Notes: a model not told the origin generated them from the sequence alone. 54,041 nucleotides of DNA from Desulfonauticus submarinus (GCF_900104045.1 NZ_FNIN01000011.1:1-54041); one strand, 5' to 3'. Counted from the stretch's first letter, positions 7,680 to 16,751 are shown. Translations and numbers: made by a program.

Positions 7680-8807
7680 TTAAGTCCTTTTATTTTTTAG
7701 AAACTTTATTATATACTGGCCGATAGTAGAAGTAGCTTTTTTTTCTCCAAGAATTTTTTTAATTTGTTTAGTTTTTAAAGAGATATGTTGATATTGCTCT
7801 GGTTGTAACATTTGTAAAACAGCTTGACTTAAATTTTCAGGAGTAGCTTGGTGTTGAATGAATTCTGGAAATATTTTTTCTTTTAAAATTAAATTGGGCA
7901 TTCCAATAGCAGGGACTTTAACCAATAGTTTTCCTATTTGAAAAGTTAGGGGAGATAATTTGTAGGCAATTACTGTTGGCAACTCCATAAGAGCGCATTC
8001 TAAGGTAACTGTGCCTGAAGCTGCAAGGGCTATTTTAGAAGATACCATTTCTTTATAGCGATCTTTTGCAGGACAGATAGTGCATTTTAAGTCAGGGGAG
8101 AGGAATTTATGGATTAAATTAAGAGAAATATTGTCTGCTTTTATTAGTTTAAAGTTTAAATTAGGATGTTTTTCCTTTAAAAGTAAAGCAGTTTGGTTAA
8201 ATATAGGTAATAGACTATTAATTTCTTGCTTACGGCTTCCTGGCAAAATAAGTAGTGTGTTAGACTTTTTAGTAACAGATAGCTTAGGAAAATCAATAAG
8301 TTCTAATAGTGGATGGCCTACATAAGAGGTCTTTATTCCTTTGGCGTGGAAAAAATTTTCTTCAAAAGGAAAAATGCAAAAAATATGTTTTATATATTTT
8401 TTTAAGAATTTAACTCGTCCTTGACGCCAAGCCCACAGTTGAGGTGCAATATAATAAAATACAGGGATGTTAAGGCCATCGGCATATTTGGCTAATCGAA
8501 AGTTAAAATCAGGAGCGTCTAAAAGAAGAATTAAGTCTGGTTTTACTTGCTTAATTTTAGATTTTATGTGGCTAAGAAGTTTGATTATTCTAGGTAAGTT
8601 GGTAATTACCTCGGTAAATCCCATTACTGATAATTCTTCTGCCTTAAAAAAGGTTTTCAATCCTGCTTGGCGGCTATAAATGCCTCCCATTCCCACAACA
8701 TCTATGTTAGGAGCATTTTTTTTAAGCCATTTAATTAACAAACTAGCATAAATATCTGCTGAAGGTTCGCAAGCATTTATCCAAATAGTTGACATTTTTT
8801 GATCCAT
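7680..8807 (-). CDS. lpxB: Lipid-A-disaccharide synthase
   Basis: LpxB joins UDP-2,3-diacylglucosamine to lipid X to form the lipid A disaccharide at the inner face of the inner membrane. The N-terminal motif is INACEPSADIYASLL, the counterpart of the GExSGD signature, followed by GMGG, VMGFTEV, LLDAPDFNFRLAKY, YYIAPQLWAW and, near the C-terminus, ALAASGTVTLECALMELPTV (sugar-nucleotide site). About 375 residues, the usual size. An in-frame TTG at 8837 would give a longer form inside mnmE; I prefer the ATG at 8807 (another ATG follows at 8795). Its presence shows a Gram-negative outer membrane. Confidence 0.95.
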   Translation of the reverse strand: MDQKMSTIWINACEPSADIYASLLIKWLKKNAPNIDVVGMGGIYSRQAGLKTFFKAEELSVMGFTEVITNLPRIIKLLSHIKSKIKQVKPDLILLLDAPDFNFRLAKYADGLNIPVFYYIAPQLWAWRQGRVKFLKKYIKHIFCIFPFEENFFHAKGIKTSYVGHPLLELIDFPKLSVTKKSNTLLILPGSRKQEINSLLPIFNQTALLLKEKHPNLNFKLIKADNISLNLIHKFLSPDLKCTICPAKDRYKEMVSSKIALAASGTVTLECALMELPTVIAYKLSPLTFQIGKLLVKVPAIGMPNLILKEKIFPEFIQHQATPENLSQAVLQMLQPEQYQHISLKTKQIKKILGEKKATSTIGQYIIKFLKNKRT

Positions 8808-8821
8808 TACTTTGTTCTTTT

Positions 8822-10198
8822 TTATTTTCCTATACAAAAATTTTCAAAAATCTGGTTTAAAACTTCTTCAGAAGTTATTTCTCCTGTAATTTCTTTTAAA
8901 TGTTGACAAGCTAAATCAAGATGAACGCTTAGTAAATCATAAGGCATCTCAAACAGGTGTTGAAGAAGTAAATTTAGTTCAGATACAGCTTTTTCTAAGC
9001 ATTTTTTTTGCCTTAGGTTTGGTACAAGAGCACTTGAGGATTCTTTTTGAGTTCCAAGCAGTTGTTTGCCAATTGCCTTAGAAAGTTCTTTTAATCCTTT
9101 GCCTGTTTGAGCAGATATTTTAAATATTGGAATTTTAGGGTTAATATTTTCAGTCCATTTAGGCATTGTAGAGGATAGATCTATTTTATTTAAGACAACA
9201 AATATTTTATGATGAGGTATTTTTTCTAATATGTTCTGTTCATATGTAGAAAATTTTTCTCTTATATCTACTAGAAGCAAACATAAATCACTTTGTAGAA
9301 TTAACTCCAACCCTTTTTGAAGTCCGATATTTTCTACTTCATCTTTTGTTTCTCTTAATCCTGCTGTATCAACTAACCTAACTGGTATGCCTTGAATATT
9401 AATGTATTCTTCGAGGTAATCTCTGGTTGTTCCTGGTATAGGTGTTACAATTGCTCTTTCTTTACCTATAAGAGCGTTTAAAAGGCTAGACTTGCCTGCA
9501 TTTACTTTTCCTGCAATGACCACTAACGCACCATCTTGATAAAGATGCTTTTGTTCGTACGCAGTCAAAAGGGCGTTAATTTCTTCAATTGTTTTTTGGA
9601 CTTTGGTTTGAATTTTTTCAGGAGGGAGGCATTCCAAATCCTCTTCAGGAAAATCTACAGCAACACAAAATTCTTGTCTTAATGTCTCTAAATCCTTTTT
9701 GAGGGTTTGAATTTTTTGTTGTAAAAGACCTTGAAGTTTTTGTTGGGCAAGAGGAATAGCTTCTTTTGTAGGAGCATTGATAAGTTCTATTACTGCTTCT
9801 GCTTGAGTTAAATCCATTTTGCCATTTAAAAATGCTCGATAAGTAAATTCTCCTGGCTTAGCTAATCTGGCTCCACTAGCTAATAATTCTTCTAGAATCA
9901 GTTGAAGAATTGCAGGACCACCATGACAGTTGATTTCCACTACATCTTCTCCTGTATAAGAGCCAGGCTTAGGCATGTAGGCAAGCAGGACCTCATCTAG
10001 GATTTTTCCTTGGTGAGAAATAAAATAACCGTGATGAAGACGATATGGCTTTATTCCAGCAAAATTTTTTTTTGAGGATTTAAAAAATTTTAAGCTAATA
10101 CTTAAACTATTTTCCCCGCTTATCCTCACAATGCCCACACCTCCCTTTCCAAGGGGGGTGCAAATAGCTGCAATAGTGTCTTTATTAGAATCTAGCAT
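8822..10198 (-). CDS. mnmE: tRNA uridine-5-carboxymethylaminomethyl(34) synthesis GTPase MnmE
   Basis: With MnmG, MnmE modifies the wobble uridine of several tRNAs. The 458-residue protein has the N-terminal folate-binding domain (IAAICTPLGKGGVGIVRISG, SYTGEDVVEINCHGG), a helical domain interrupted by a G domain (GKVNAGKSSLLNALIGKERA near 230-250, then TPIPGTTRD, DTAGLR, NKID, SA) and the C-terminal FCIGK motif with the essential cysteine. All expected elements are present. It lies between khpB and lpxB in the same direction. Confidence 0.97.
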   Translation of the reverse strand: MLDSNKDTIAAICTPLGKGGVGIVRISGENSLSISLKFFKSSKKNFAGIKPYRLHHGYFISHQGKILDEVLLAYMPKPGSYTGEDVVEINCHGGPAILQLILEELLASGARLAKPGEFTYRAFLNGKMDLTQAEAVIELINAPTKEAIPLAQQKLQGLLQQKIQTLKKDLETLRQEFCVAVDFPEEDLECLPPEKIQTKVQKTIEEINALLTAYEQKHLYQDGALVVIAGKVNAGKSSLLNALIGKERAIVTPIPGTTRDYLEEYINIQGIPVRLVDTAGLRETKDEVENIGLQKGLELILQSDLCLLLVDIREKFSTYEQNILEKIPHHKIFVVLNKIDLSSTMPKWTENINPKIPIFKISAQTGKGLKELSKAIGKQLLGTQKESSSALVPNLRQKKCLEKAVSELNLLLQHLFEMPYDLLSVHLDLACQHLKEITGEITSEEVLNQIFENFCIGK

Positions 10199-10330
10199 TT
10201 TTTAGAATAAATTTTTAATAATTATTTTGTGTTTTTTTGAGTGTTAAAGGAAAAATTCCCCTGAATCTCTAAAAATATAAATTATTTTTGTTTGGGTGTG
10301 AAATAAATTTTTTGGGTATATTTTAAAAAA

Positions 10331-10361
10331 AGAAAGGCGAAGCATATTGCTTCGCCTTTCT
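10331..10361 (-). terminator. Rho-independent terminator after khpB
   Basis: A perfect 14-bp inverted repeat, AGAAAGGCGAAGCA and TGCTTCGCCTTTCT, with a 3-base loop (TAT). On the - strand it is followed by a run of T (10330-10325). It lies just past the khpB stop and separates the rpmH-khpB block from mnmE. Confidence 0.9.
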
Positions 10362-10366
10362 AATGT

Positions 10367-11047
10367 TTAGTAGTTTGTTCTTGTTTGTAGAGACTCTTTT
10401 TTCCGGGCCATTTTTTTCTTTGGCATGATAAGTACTCGCTTAAGTGGTCCTTCTCCAAGGCTTTTGGTTTGAACAGACCTGTCTTTTTGTAAAGTCAAGT
10501 GGATTATGCGACGGTGATAGGAAGTTAAAGGTTGAGTCCGCATAGTCCTACCCATTCTTTTGGCCTTTTGAGCTAACATTAGAGCGGTTTGCTTTATCTT
10601 TTCGTTTTGCCTTTGTCGATAATTAGCTGCATCCAATTGAATTCTAGATGCCCCTGGATACTGTTTAGCAATAATTCTGTTAGCTAAATATTGAATGGCA
10701 GAAATAGTTTGTCCTTCTTTTCCAATCAGTATACCTGCATTTTCCTGTTCTTCAATGTTCACATAAATAGGATCCGAACTAACATCCACTTTAATTTCTG
10801 AAAGAGGAGCTATGTGTTTAGTCAAATTAACAATGATTTCTCTAATTTTGTTTTCCAGTTCCAGAGGATTTTTGCGTCTTTTAGCTTTTATTTTTGCTTT
10901 TTTTAATCCTACCAGCCCGAAAATGCCTGAAGAACCGCCGCTTACAATTTCGATTTCCAATTGGTCCCTTTCAGTTTGAAAATACTCACATGCCTTGGAG
11001 ATAGCCTCATCCACATCCTTTCCAGTGAATTCTACAAATTCCTCCAT
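10367..11047 (-). CDS. khpB: RNA-binding protein KhpB/Jag (Jag_N-KH-R3H)
   Basis: Conserved RNA-binding protein usually encoded beside yidC. The 226 residues show an N-terminal Jag domain (VEFTGKDVDEAISKACEYF, then GGSSGIFGLVGLKKAKIKA), a KH domain with GILIGKEGQTISAIQYLANR (about 118-137) and a C-terminal R3H domain (RTMRTQPLTSYHRRIIHLTL) followed by a basic tail. I start at the ATG at 11047, which has AAGGAG five bases upstream; a GTG two codons earlier is too close to that site. It is the last gene of the rpmH-rnpA-yidD-yidC-khpB block. Confidence 0.95.
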   Translation of the reverse strand: MEEFVEFTGKDVDEAISKACEYFQTERDQLEIEIVSGGSSGIFGLVGLKKAKIKAKRRKNPLELENKIREIIVNLTKHIAPLSEIKVDVSSDPIYVNIEEQENAGILIGKEGQTISAIQYLANRIIAKQYPGASRIQLDAANYRQRQNEKIKQTALMLAQKAKRMGRTMRTQPLTSYHRRIIHLTLQKDRSVQTKSLGEGPLKRVLIMPKKKMARKKESLQTRTNY

Positions 11048-11174
11048 GCTCACTCCTTACCTCATTTTCCCGGTTTTTTAATTTTCAAAGAGCATCAATT
11101 AACCCCAAACCTTTACCACGCCATTGCCCTTTTTGGGGCTATCTTACGATATCAAGTTTTTTACCGGGTTTAAC

Positions 11175-12779
11175 TTAAGCCTGCTTTTTCATCATCCACC
11201 ACTGTTGGGCAATGGACAGTATATTGTTGACCAGCCAGTAAATAACCAACCCAGATGGAAAATTTAAAAACAAAAATGTAAAAATTATAGGCATAAAGAG
11301 CATCATCTTAGCTTGGGTTGGATCGCCTGGCGCTGGAGTCATTTTCTGTTGAATAAACATTGTAGCACCCATAATCAAGGGTGTTATATAATAAGGATCC
11401 TTTGCTGACAAGTCTGCTAGCCAAATTAAATTTGTAAAAGGAAGATGAGAGATAAAGGCCGCATGTCTAAGTTCAATAGCGCCTAATAATCCTTGATATA
11501 ATCCAAAAAATACTGGGATTTGAATAAGCATGGGCATACAACCGCCAGCTGGGTTGACTTTATAAGTTTTATATAAACGCATCATTTCTTCATTCATTTT
11601 TTGGCGGTCGTCTTTATATTTTTCTCTAATTTCTGCCATTAAAGGCTGAAGTTTTTTCATCTGATTCATAGATTTATAGCTTTTATTAGAAAGGGGCCAA
11701 AAGAGGAGCTTAATAAGAATTGTTAGTAAAATAATAGCAATACCATAATTATGAGTATATTTATAGAAAAAGTTTAGAACTTCAATTAAGGGTTTAGCAA
11801 TAAAATCAAACCAACCATAATGGATAGCAGATTCAAGATGATTTGGTACTAAAGATAATTGTTTTTTTTCTTTAGGTCCTAAGTAATATATACAACTTAC
11901 TTCTTTGGGGAATGAGCCTTCTAAGTTTTGAGCTAAAGCAAGACGATAAATTTTTTCTTCTAGTTTGGCTTTAAATACAAAATTTTTACTAGTAGGGATA
12001 AGACCTAATAAAAAGTAGTTATTGGCAATAGCTCCCCATTTAACTTGATTTGAGGTAATAATCCCCTTACTTAAATCATCTTTATCATGCTCTTCTTCTA
12101 AACCTGATTGTCCTAAATAGACAATACGAGTTGGATTATAACGATTTTCATCCCTTGTTAATGGAAGGGTTGATATTACAAAAGCAATTTCTGCATTAGT
12201 AATTGGTTGGGTAGTTAATATTTTAAGGTGTTCTTTTATTTGATATGTATTGGCATTGAATTGTAGTTCACGTAAAAGAGTAATCCCATTATACTCGCCT
12301 TTGAATACGAGTTTTTTAGTTTCATTTTGAGTCAAGTGGAGGTCTTGTCCTTGATATGACCAATTAAATTTTAACCAAGAAGGTATTTTATTCCAAATTA
12401 TTCCTAGTGGTCCTTTGGTTAAGGCGTCTGGGCTTATAAGATCTATATTAGGAGAGTTTGGTTTAACACTAACTTTATATTTTTTTAAGATAAAGTGTTC
12501 TAGAATTCCCCCTTGGGAGTTCAATACAGCCTTGTAAAGAGGAGTCTCTACTATAATTTTTTTGCCTGCTTGAGGATTAAACTCTCCTACAGGAGTAAAG
12601 TTGCTTTTTACTGGTTGTGGTTTTGGTTGAGATTGGCTGGTTTTTACTTTTTGAGTCTTGTTTTGAGAAACCACAGGCTTAGATTTTGGTGGAGGGAAAA
12701 TAAAATTCCATACTAATAAAATTAAAAGTGAAAGACCTACTGCTAAAATTACTCTGGTGTTGTTGTCCATTTTATCCAT
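11175..12779 (-). CDS. yidC: Membrane protein insertase YidC
   Basis: YidC inserts and folds inner-membrane proteins, alone or with SecYEG. The 534-residue Gram-negative form has an N-terminal anchor (VILAVGLSLLILLVWNFIF, about residues 10-28), a low-complexity linker rich in K, P and Q, a large periplasmic beta domain (about 60-330) and the conserved core of five membrane segments (from YGIAIILLTILIKLLFWPLS, about 345, with MKKLQPLMAEIREKYKDD in the cytoplasmic loop, and GGCMPMLIQIPVFFGLYQGL). It overlaps yidD by 8 bases. AAGGAG lies 11 bases before the ATG. Confidence 0.97.
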   Translation of the reverse strand: MDKMDNNTRVILAVGLSLLILLVWNFIFPPPKSKPVVSQNKTQKVKTSQSQPKPQPVKSNFTPVGEFNPQAGKKIIVETPLYKAVLNSQGGILEHFILKKYKVSVKPNSPNIDLISPDALTKGPLGIIWNKIPSWLKFNWSYQGQDLHLTQNETKKLVFKGEYNGITLLRELQFNANTYQIKEHLKILTTQPITNAEIAFVISTLPLTRDENRYNPTRIVYLGQSGLEEEHDKDDLSKGIITSNQVKWGAIANNYFLLGLIPTSKNFVFKAKLEEKIYRLALAQNLEGSFPKEVSCIYYLGPKEKKQLSLVPNHLESAIHYGWFDFIAKPLIEVLNFFYKYTHNYGIAIILLTILIKLLFWPLSNKSYKSMNQMKKLQPLMAEIREKYKDDRQKMNEEMMRLYKTYKVNPAGGCMPMLIQIPVFFGLYQGLLGAIELRHAAFISHLPFTNLIWLADLSAKDPYYITPLIMGATMFIQQKMTPAPGDPTQAKMMLFMPIIFTFLFLNFPSGLVIYWLVNNILSIAQQWWMMKKQA

Positions 12780-13023
12780 GAGATTTTTTACTCCTTAAAA
12801 ACACAAAATTTTCAGGCACAGGGTCAATACCGCCTTTAAAAAGAGGATTGCAACGAATAAATCTTTTTAAAAAAAGCCATACTCCCTTTATCACCCCAAA
12901 ACGAGTAATGGCTTCAAGAGCATAGTTAGAACACGTAGGATAATATCTACATTTGCAAGGAAAGAGGGGAGAAATACAATACTGATAGGCTTTGATTAAA
13001 ATTAGAAAAAATTTCTTACCCAA
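12772..13023 (-). CDS. yidD: Membrane protein insertion efficiency factor YidD
   Basis: A small 83-residue membrane-associated protein that assists YidC-dependent insertion. It has the family pattern AYQYCISPLFPCKCRYYPTC SNYALEAI (cysteines in KCRYYPTCS), then KRFIRCNPLFKGGIDPVP. I prefer the TTG at 13023 because AAAGGAG lies seven bases before it; an earlier TTG at 13047 has no such site. It overlaps the rnpA stop by 8 bases and the yidC start by 8, so the three are coupled. Confidence 0.93.
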   Translation of the reverse strand: MGKKFFLILIKAYQYCISPLFPCKCRYYPTCSNYALEAITRFGVIKGVWLFLKRFIRCNPLFKGGIDPVPENFVFLRSKKSHG

Positions 13024-13378
13024 GCCTATGCTCCTTTTGCTTAGCAAAAAAATGATCTAAGTCTGCCTGAACATTTTGGAGTTTAATTTGTTTCCAGTTT
13101 ACATGCTTCTTAGGTATAATAACCCAATCATAACCTTTTGGTATTATACTTTGATTTAGACGAAAGTATTCGCGTACTAACCGCTTTATCCTATTTCTTA
13201 GCACTGCTTTTCCAATCTTTTTACTAACTGTAATCCCTACTCGCCAATAATCAAGCTCATTGGAATGTCTAAAAATAATAAATAGGGAGGTAAAAAAACG
13301 GCGACCTCGCTCATAACATATTTTAAATTGAGGTCGCTTTAAGAGTCTGAATTTCTTAGGAAACTTTAAACGGCTAAT
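13016..13378 (-). CDS. rnpA: Ribonuclease P protein component, apparent ATT start
   Basis: RnpA is the protein cofactor of RNase P, which trims tRNA 5' leaders. The continuous reading frame gives [18 protein letters not shown] after the first codon, then ERGRRFF and [20 protein letters not shown] (the RNR signature). It aligns along its length with E. coli RnpA, whose start MVKLAFPRELRLL falls exactly on [15 protein letters not shown]. The frame has an in-frame TAG upstream (about 24 bases before the ATT) and no ATG, GTG or TTG before the internal GTG at 13204, which would delete half the protein. AAGGG lies about ten bases before the ATT. It overlaps rpmH by 13 bases. About 120 residues, the normal length. 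Confidence 0.85.
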   Translation of the reverse strand: MSRLKFPKKFRLLKRPQFKICYERGRRFFTSLFIIFRHSNELDYWRVGITVSKKIGKAVLRNRIKRLVREYFRLNQSIIPKGYDWVIIPKKHVNWKQIKLQNVQADLDHFFAKQKEHRLG

Positions 13379-13500
13379 CTTTTTCTGCCCTTGGCTCTAC
13401 GTCTTCTTATAACTTGTTTTCCACCTCTTGTTCTCATACGTACCAAAAAACCGTGCCTTCTTTTACGTTTGATTTTGCTTGGTTGATATGTTCTTTTCAT
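13366..13500 (-). CDS. rpmH: 50S ribosomal protein L34
   Basis: A 44-residue, highly basic protein: [31 protein letters not shown], then [13 protein letters not shown], matching L34 from end to end. The ATG at 13500 has AAGGAG just upstream; a longer upstream extension of the frame is not part of the protein. It is first in the rpmH-rnpA-yidD-yidC-khpB operon, an arrangement conserved widely in bacteria. dnaA, often found next to it, is absent here. Confidence 0.98.
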   Translation of the reverse strand: MKRTYQPSKIKRKRRHGFLVRMRTRGGKQVIRRRRAKGRKRLAV

Positions 13501-13534
13501 TTTTCTTCTCCTTGTGTAGTAAAGGTAAACATAA

Positions 13535-13563
13535 AAAATATCCTTGAATAAGGAATTGGTCAA
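13535..13563 (-). promoter_or_regulatory. rpmH operon promoter
   Basis: On the - strand TTGACC (13563-13558) is followed after 17 bases by TATTTT (13540-13535), about 35 bases before the rpmH start. A second TTGACT lies 11 bases further upstream. Confidence 0.6.
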
Positions 13564-13616
13564 GAAAAAAGTCAAGCGGTCTAAAAAAGCTGTTAGAACG
13601 AGGAGTTTTTTTAAAT

Positions 13617-13952
13617 TCAGATAAAAATATTAAGTTCTTGAAGGAGATTTTCGGCAAAAGATATAAGAAAATCTCTTTGTTCTTGAGTTGCATAAGAGAT
13701 ACAAGCACATCTTATTTTTTGTTCAGCTCTTATTAAAAGCTCAAGCTTAAGCCAATTTTTCCCAGTTTCTATAGCAAAGTAATAAGGTCCACAGGTTTTT
13801 AGATGTTCTTTTTGTTGAGAGGTATAAAGATTTTCAGGAAGATAAAGCCAATACAACCCATCAACAGGTTGTTTTAAGTTTTGTTTTTTTAGGTTATTAG
13901 TGATTTTTTTCATTTCTTCTGAGTTTAGCTCATCTATAAAATAAGATCTCAT
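13617..13952 (-). CDS. Conserved hypothetical protein, 111 residues
   Basis: I do not recognise a named family. The protein is soluble-looking, rich in aromatic residues and lysine, with segments [40 protein letters not shown] and a C-terminal amphipathic helix ([17 protein letters not shown]). It follows hemA on the same strand with a 16-base gap, so it is probably the last gene of the tetrapyrrole operon. Similar small genes occur beside hemA in other sulfate reducers as far as I recall, but I cannot check that here. Confidence 0.75.
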   Translation of the reverse strand: MRSYFIDELNSEEMKKITNNLKKQNLKQPVDGLYWLYLPENLYTSQQKEHLKTCGPYYFAIETGKNWLKLELLIRAEQKIRCACISYATQEQRDFLISFAENLLQELNIFI

Positions 13953-13968
13953 TGTTTGCTCCTTTATT

Positions 13969-15273
13969 TTAATTTTTATGAGAGTGAATTTTTTGTTCTA
14001 GTTCTATTTCATCTAAGTTAAACATTTTTCTTAGTGCATCTATATATTTGGTAATAGTGTCTTCTTCTTGTTGGCGCCGTTTTAAAAAAATAATAGGATC
14101 TGTATAAAGCTTTTTTACTAAAGAAAGGGCAAGGGTTTCTATGTGTTTTTGCTCTTGTGGTGAAAGGTGTAGTTTTTTTAGAGTCTTATATAGTTCTTTG
14201 TAAGCTATTTGTTCTCCTTTACTCATAAGTTCTTTAATGGTTGGAGTAATATCAAGGCTATTTAGCCATATTTTAAATTTTTCTACTTCTTCTTCTATTA
14301 TAAGGGAGGCTCTTTTGGCTTCTTCTTTCCTAGAGGCTAAATTTTCTTCTACTACTTCTTTTAAATCATCAATATCGTAGAGAAAAACATTTTCTAATTG
14401 GTTAACATCTGGGTCAATGTCTCGTGGCACTGCGATATCAATAAAAAACATTGGCCGATATTTTCTTTTTTTAAGAATGGTTTTTACTTCTTTGGCTTGA
14501 AGAATAGTATAAGGAGCTCCAGTAGAGCTTATAATTATATCTACGTGAGTAAGGGTTTGAATGAGATTATTATAGTTTACTGCTTTTCCTTTAAATTTTA
14601 TAGCCAGTTCTTTTGCCCGCTCAAAAGTTCTATTGGCCACTAAAATATTTTTGACGCCATTGTTTAGCAGATGAAGTGCTGCGAGTTCTGCCATTTCTCC
14701 TGCTCCAATTAAGAGCGCTACCGAATGTTTGAGGTTGCCAAATATTTTCTGAGCAAGTTTTACTGCAGCATAACTAATAGAGACTGCGCTGGAAGCAATG
14801 TTTGTTTCTGTGCGAACTCTTTTGGCTACTGAAAAGGATTTATGGAGAAGGCGATTTAGAATTACTTTAGCAGTATGAGCTTTTACAGCTTGTCGATAAG
14901 CTGTTTTTAGTTGACCTAAAATTTGAGGCTCTCCAACTACCATTGAGTCAAGACTGGCAGCTACCGTGAAAAGATGTCTTATGGCTTCTAAGTCTTGATA
15001 TATATATATGTGCTGCTGAAGCTCTTCTAGGCTTCCATTGCAGAAATTTACCCAAAAAGAAAATAATTCTTGAAGTATTTTATCTTTTGCTCCTCCAATG
15101 GCTAAAATTTCGACTCTATTACAGGTAGATAAAATTAGATACTCCTCAAGGGATTTTGAGTTTAATAGTAGGTTGTGTTCTTTTGGAGAATAGCTACTGA
15201 GAGCATATTTTTCTCTTATTTCAACAGGTGCTGTTTTGTGGTTGAGTCCAATTAAAATGATATTTTTTTTCAT
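13969..15273 (-). CDS. hemA: Glutamyl-tRNA reductase
   Basis: HemA reduces glutamyl-tRNA to glutamate-1-semialdehyde, the first committed step of tetrapyrrole synthesis. Seen in order: GLNHKTAPVEIREKYA near the N-terminus, the catalytic cysteine in STCNRVEIL (C51), MVVGEPQILGQ and KTAYRQA, an NADPH-binding Rossmann motif (LLIGAGEMAEL) with ANRT, IISSTGAP, FIDIAVPRDIDP, and a helical dimerisation domain. About 434 residues. I use the ATG at 15273, one base after the ccsA stop; an ATG at 15288 inside ccsA is the alternative. Siroheme for dissimilatory sulfite reductase depends on this pathway. Confidence 0.97.
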   Translation of the reverse strand: MKKNIILIGLNHKTAPVEIREKYALSSYSPKEHNLLLNSKSLEEYLILSTCNRVEILAIGGAKDKILQELFSFWVNFCNGSLEELQQHIYIYQDLEAIRHLFTVAASLDSMVVGEPQILGQLKTAYRQAVKAHTAKVILNRLLHKSFSVAKRVRTETNIASSAVSISYAAVKLAQKIFGNLKHSVALLIGAGEMAELAALHLLNNGVKNILVANRTFERAKELAIKFKGKAVNYNNLIQTLTHVDIIISSTGAPYTILQAKEVKTILKKRKYRPMFFIDIAVPRDIDPDVNQLENVFLYDIDDLKEVVEENLASRKEEAKRASLIIEEEVEKFKIWLNSLDITPTIKELMSKGEQIAYKELYKTLKKLHLSPQEQKHIETLALSLVKKLYTDPIIFLKRRQQEEDTITKYIDALRKMFNLDEIELEQKIHSHKN

Positions 15274-15274
15274 T

Positions 15275-16096
15275 TTACTTAAATGCATGGTGCGTTGGCA
15301 TAAGAAAGTTTATCCCTATAAGAGAGATTAAAAATAAAATAAAGATAAAAATTGCTAATTTCGCAGGGCGTCTTCCTTTCCAACCCAGAGCTAGCCTTTG
15401 ATGAAAAAGATAAGCAAAAAAGATCCAAATGATAAGGGCCAGCACTTCTTTAGGATCCCAGGTAAAAATTTTTTGCCAGGCCAAAGAAGCCCAGATAAAG
15501 CCAGTAAATAAACCTAAACTAAATAAAGGAAAACCACAAATTGTGGCTAGGTGATTTAGTTTGTCAAAGGTAGTAAGAGAAGGCATGTCCTTAGAAAAAT
15601 TAGGTAATTTACTTTTGGTTTTTATTTTTTTTTCTAAATATAGATAAACTAGTCCGCTGCCAAAGGCGAGTGCGAGAAACGCAAGACTTAGGAATAGAGT
15701 TAAAATATGTAAACCAAACCAGAGGCTAATGGTTTGTGAGGCTATCAGATTTTTTATTTTAAAAGTTGTCAGTATGCTTGAAATATAAAAGAGGAGAGCA
15801 AGGGGGCCACCAATAAGAAAAAGGAATTCAAGTTTTATCTTTATCCATAAAATAAAAATAACTACTAAAATAATCCAACTTAAGAGATTAAAATAAAAAG
15901 GACCATTTAAAATATTTAATTTGGTTTGAGCAATAGAGATATTAAGTAGAGCCAAAGAATGAAGAATAAACCCAACACCAAGGGTTATAGAGCCTATTTT
16001 CTTAAGTTTTGGATTTTGTTTAAGATAGCCTGTAAAAATTTCTAAACATGCTAAAAAATAAAAAACAGCAATGATTAATTCAATTTTTAAGTTCAT
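15275..16096 (-). CDS. CcsA/HemX-type cytochrome c assembly protein
   Basis: A 273-residue polytopic membrane protein with about eight hydrophobic segments. The family's haem-handling signature appears near residues 205-235 as WASLAWQKIFTWDPKEVLAL (WWD-like), and the final segment ends MPTHHAF with conserved histidines. CcsA-type proteins present haem for attachment to cytochrome c; relatives called HemX occur next to hemA. Its place between the siroheme dehydrogenase and hemA, with overlaps on both sides (17 bases with the upstream gene), supports a role in haem handling. Whether it is a true cytochrome c synthase subunit or a HemX-like protein is open. Confidence 0.85.
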   Translation of the reverse strand: MNLKIELIIAVFYFLACLEIFTGYLKQNPKLKKIGSITLGVGFILHSLALLNISIAQTKLNILNGPFYFNLLSWIILVVIFILWIKIKLEFLFLIGGPLALLFYISSILTTFKIKNLIASQTISLWFGLHILTLFLSLAFLALAFGSGLVYLYLEKKIKTKSKLPNFSKDMPSLTTFDKLNHLATICGFPLFSLGLFTGFIWASLAWQKIFTWDPKEVLALIIWIFFAYLFHQRLALGWKGRRPAKLAIFIFILFLISLIGINFLMPTHHAFK

Positions 16097-16751
16097 CTAC
16101 AATTTCTCCCACATAAGGGATTAGAGGTGTTGGTAAGATTTTTTTTAGCAGTTTAGCAACTGTTTGGAAATCATTTTTTTTAAGCACAGGAACTAAAGTT
16201 TTTACTAATTGGTTTAATAACTTAGAGTTATCTTCGCTAGAATTATTAAGTTTTAAAATAAGAGGTCTTATTTTTTCTAAAATTTGGGCCATTAAATCAT
16301 ACTCGGGGCCAATATTTTTCGAGATCTCGTTTTTTACATATTTAGCTAGAGCAGGACCTATACCATGAGTAGAAATAGATATTGTCAGATGTTTTTTTTC
16401 AATAATTGCAGGCAAAATGAAATTGCTTTGTTCTGGTTTTGTAGCACTATTTATTAGCAGGTTTCTTTTTTTTGCTAAATCCGCAATGGTAGAATTTAGT
16501 TCTATGTCTGAAGTACAGGCAAAGACAATGTGGTGATGATTTAGGTCTTTTTCTTCAAAGGATTTTTTTTTGAATTGAATAAATGGATAAGATAAAAAAT
16601 TAGAAGGTAACACAGTATAAGGATCTATCACTGTAATGTGAAGAGGATTAAATTTAATTAATGTCTGTAGCTTTCTTTTTCCTACCTTACCTGCGCCAAC
16701 AACTAAGCATTTAAATTGAGCCAAGTTTAAACTTAAGGGATAGTATTTCAT
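16080..16751 (-). CDS. Precorrin-2 dehydrogenase/siroheme ferrochelatase-type protein
   Basis: A 223-residue Met8p/CysG-N family protein. The N-terminus MKYYPLSLNLAQFKCLVVGA GKVGKRK carries the NAD-binding GxGxxGxRK motif (residues 19-27). It is followed by FACTSDIELN, NSATKPEQSNFILPAIIEKK, ISISTHGIGPALAKYVKNEI and a C-terminal helical part. The family oxidises precorrin-2 to sirohydrochlorin and may insert iron to give siroheme, the cofactor of sulfite reductases. It is the first gene of the ccsA-hemA operon and diverges from the glycosyltransferase gene. Confidence 0.92.
   Translation of the reverse strand: MKYYPLSLNLAQFKCLVVGAGKVGKRKLQTLIKFNPLHITVIDPYTVLPSNFLSYPFIQFKKKSFEEKDLNHHHIVFACTSDIELNSTIADLAKKRNLLINSATKPEQSNFILPAIIEKKHLTISISTHGIGPALAKYVKNEISKNIGPEYDLMAQILEKIRPLILKLNNSSEDNSKLLNQLVKTLVPVLKKNDFQTVAKLLKKILPTPLIPYVGEIVDELKN

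Noticed and set aside
13016-13204. A 62-residue truncated RnpA starting at the internal GTG
   Set aside because: The same frame continues upstream with clear RnpA sequence up to the ATT, so the short version is an artefact of requiring a standard start codon.
13366-13575. Extended 69-residue version of L34
   Set aside because: The 25 extra N-terminal codons cross the promoter -10 region and have no family similarity; the AAGGAG site sets the start at 13500.
13366-13968. Replication origin next to rpmH
   Set aside because: rpmH-rnpA often borders oriC, but there is no dnaA and no cluster of DnaA boxes, and the space upstream holds only the rpmH promoter and a small gene.
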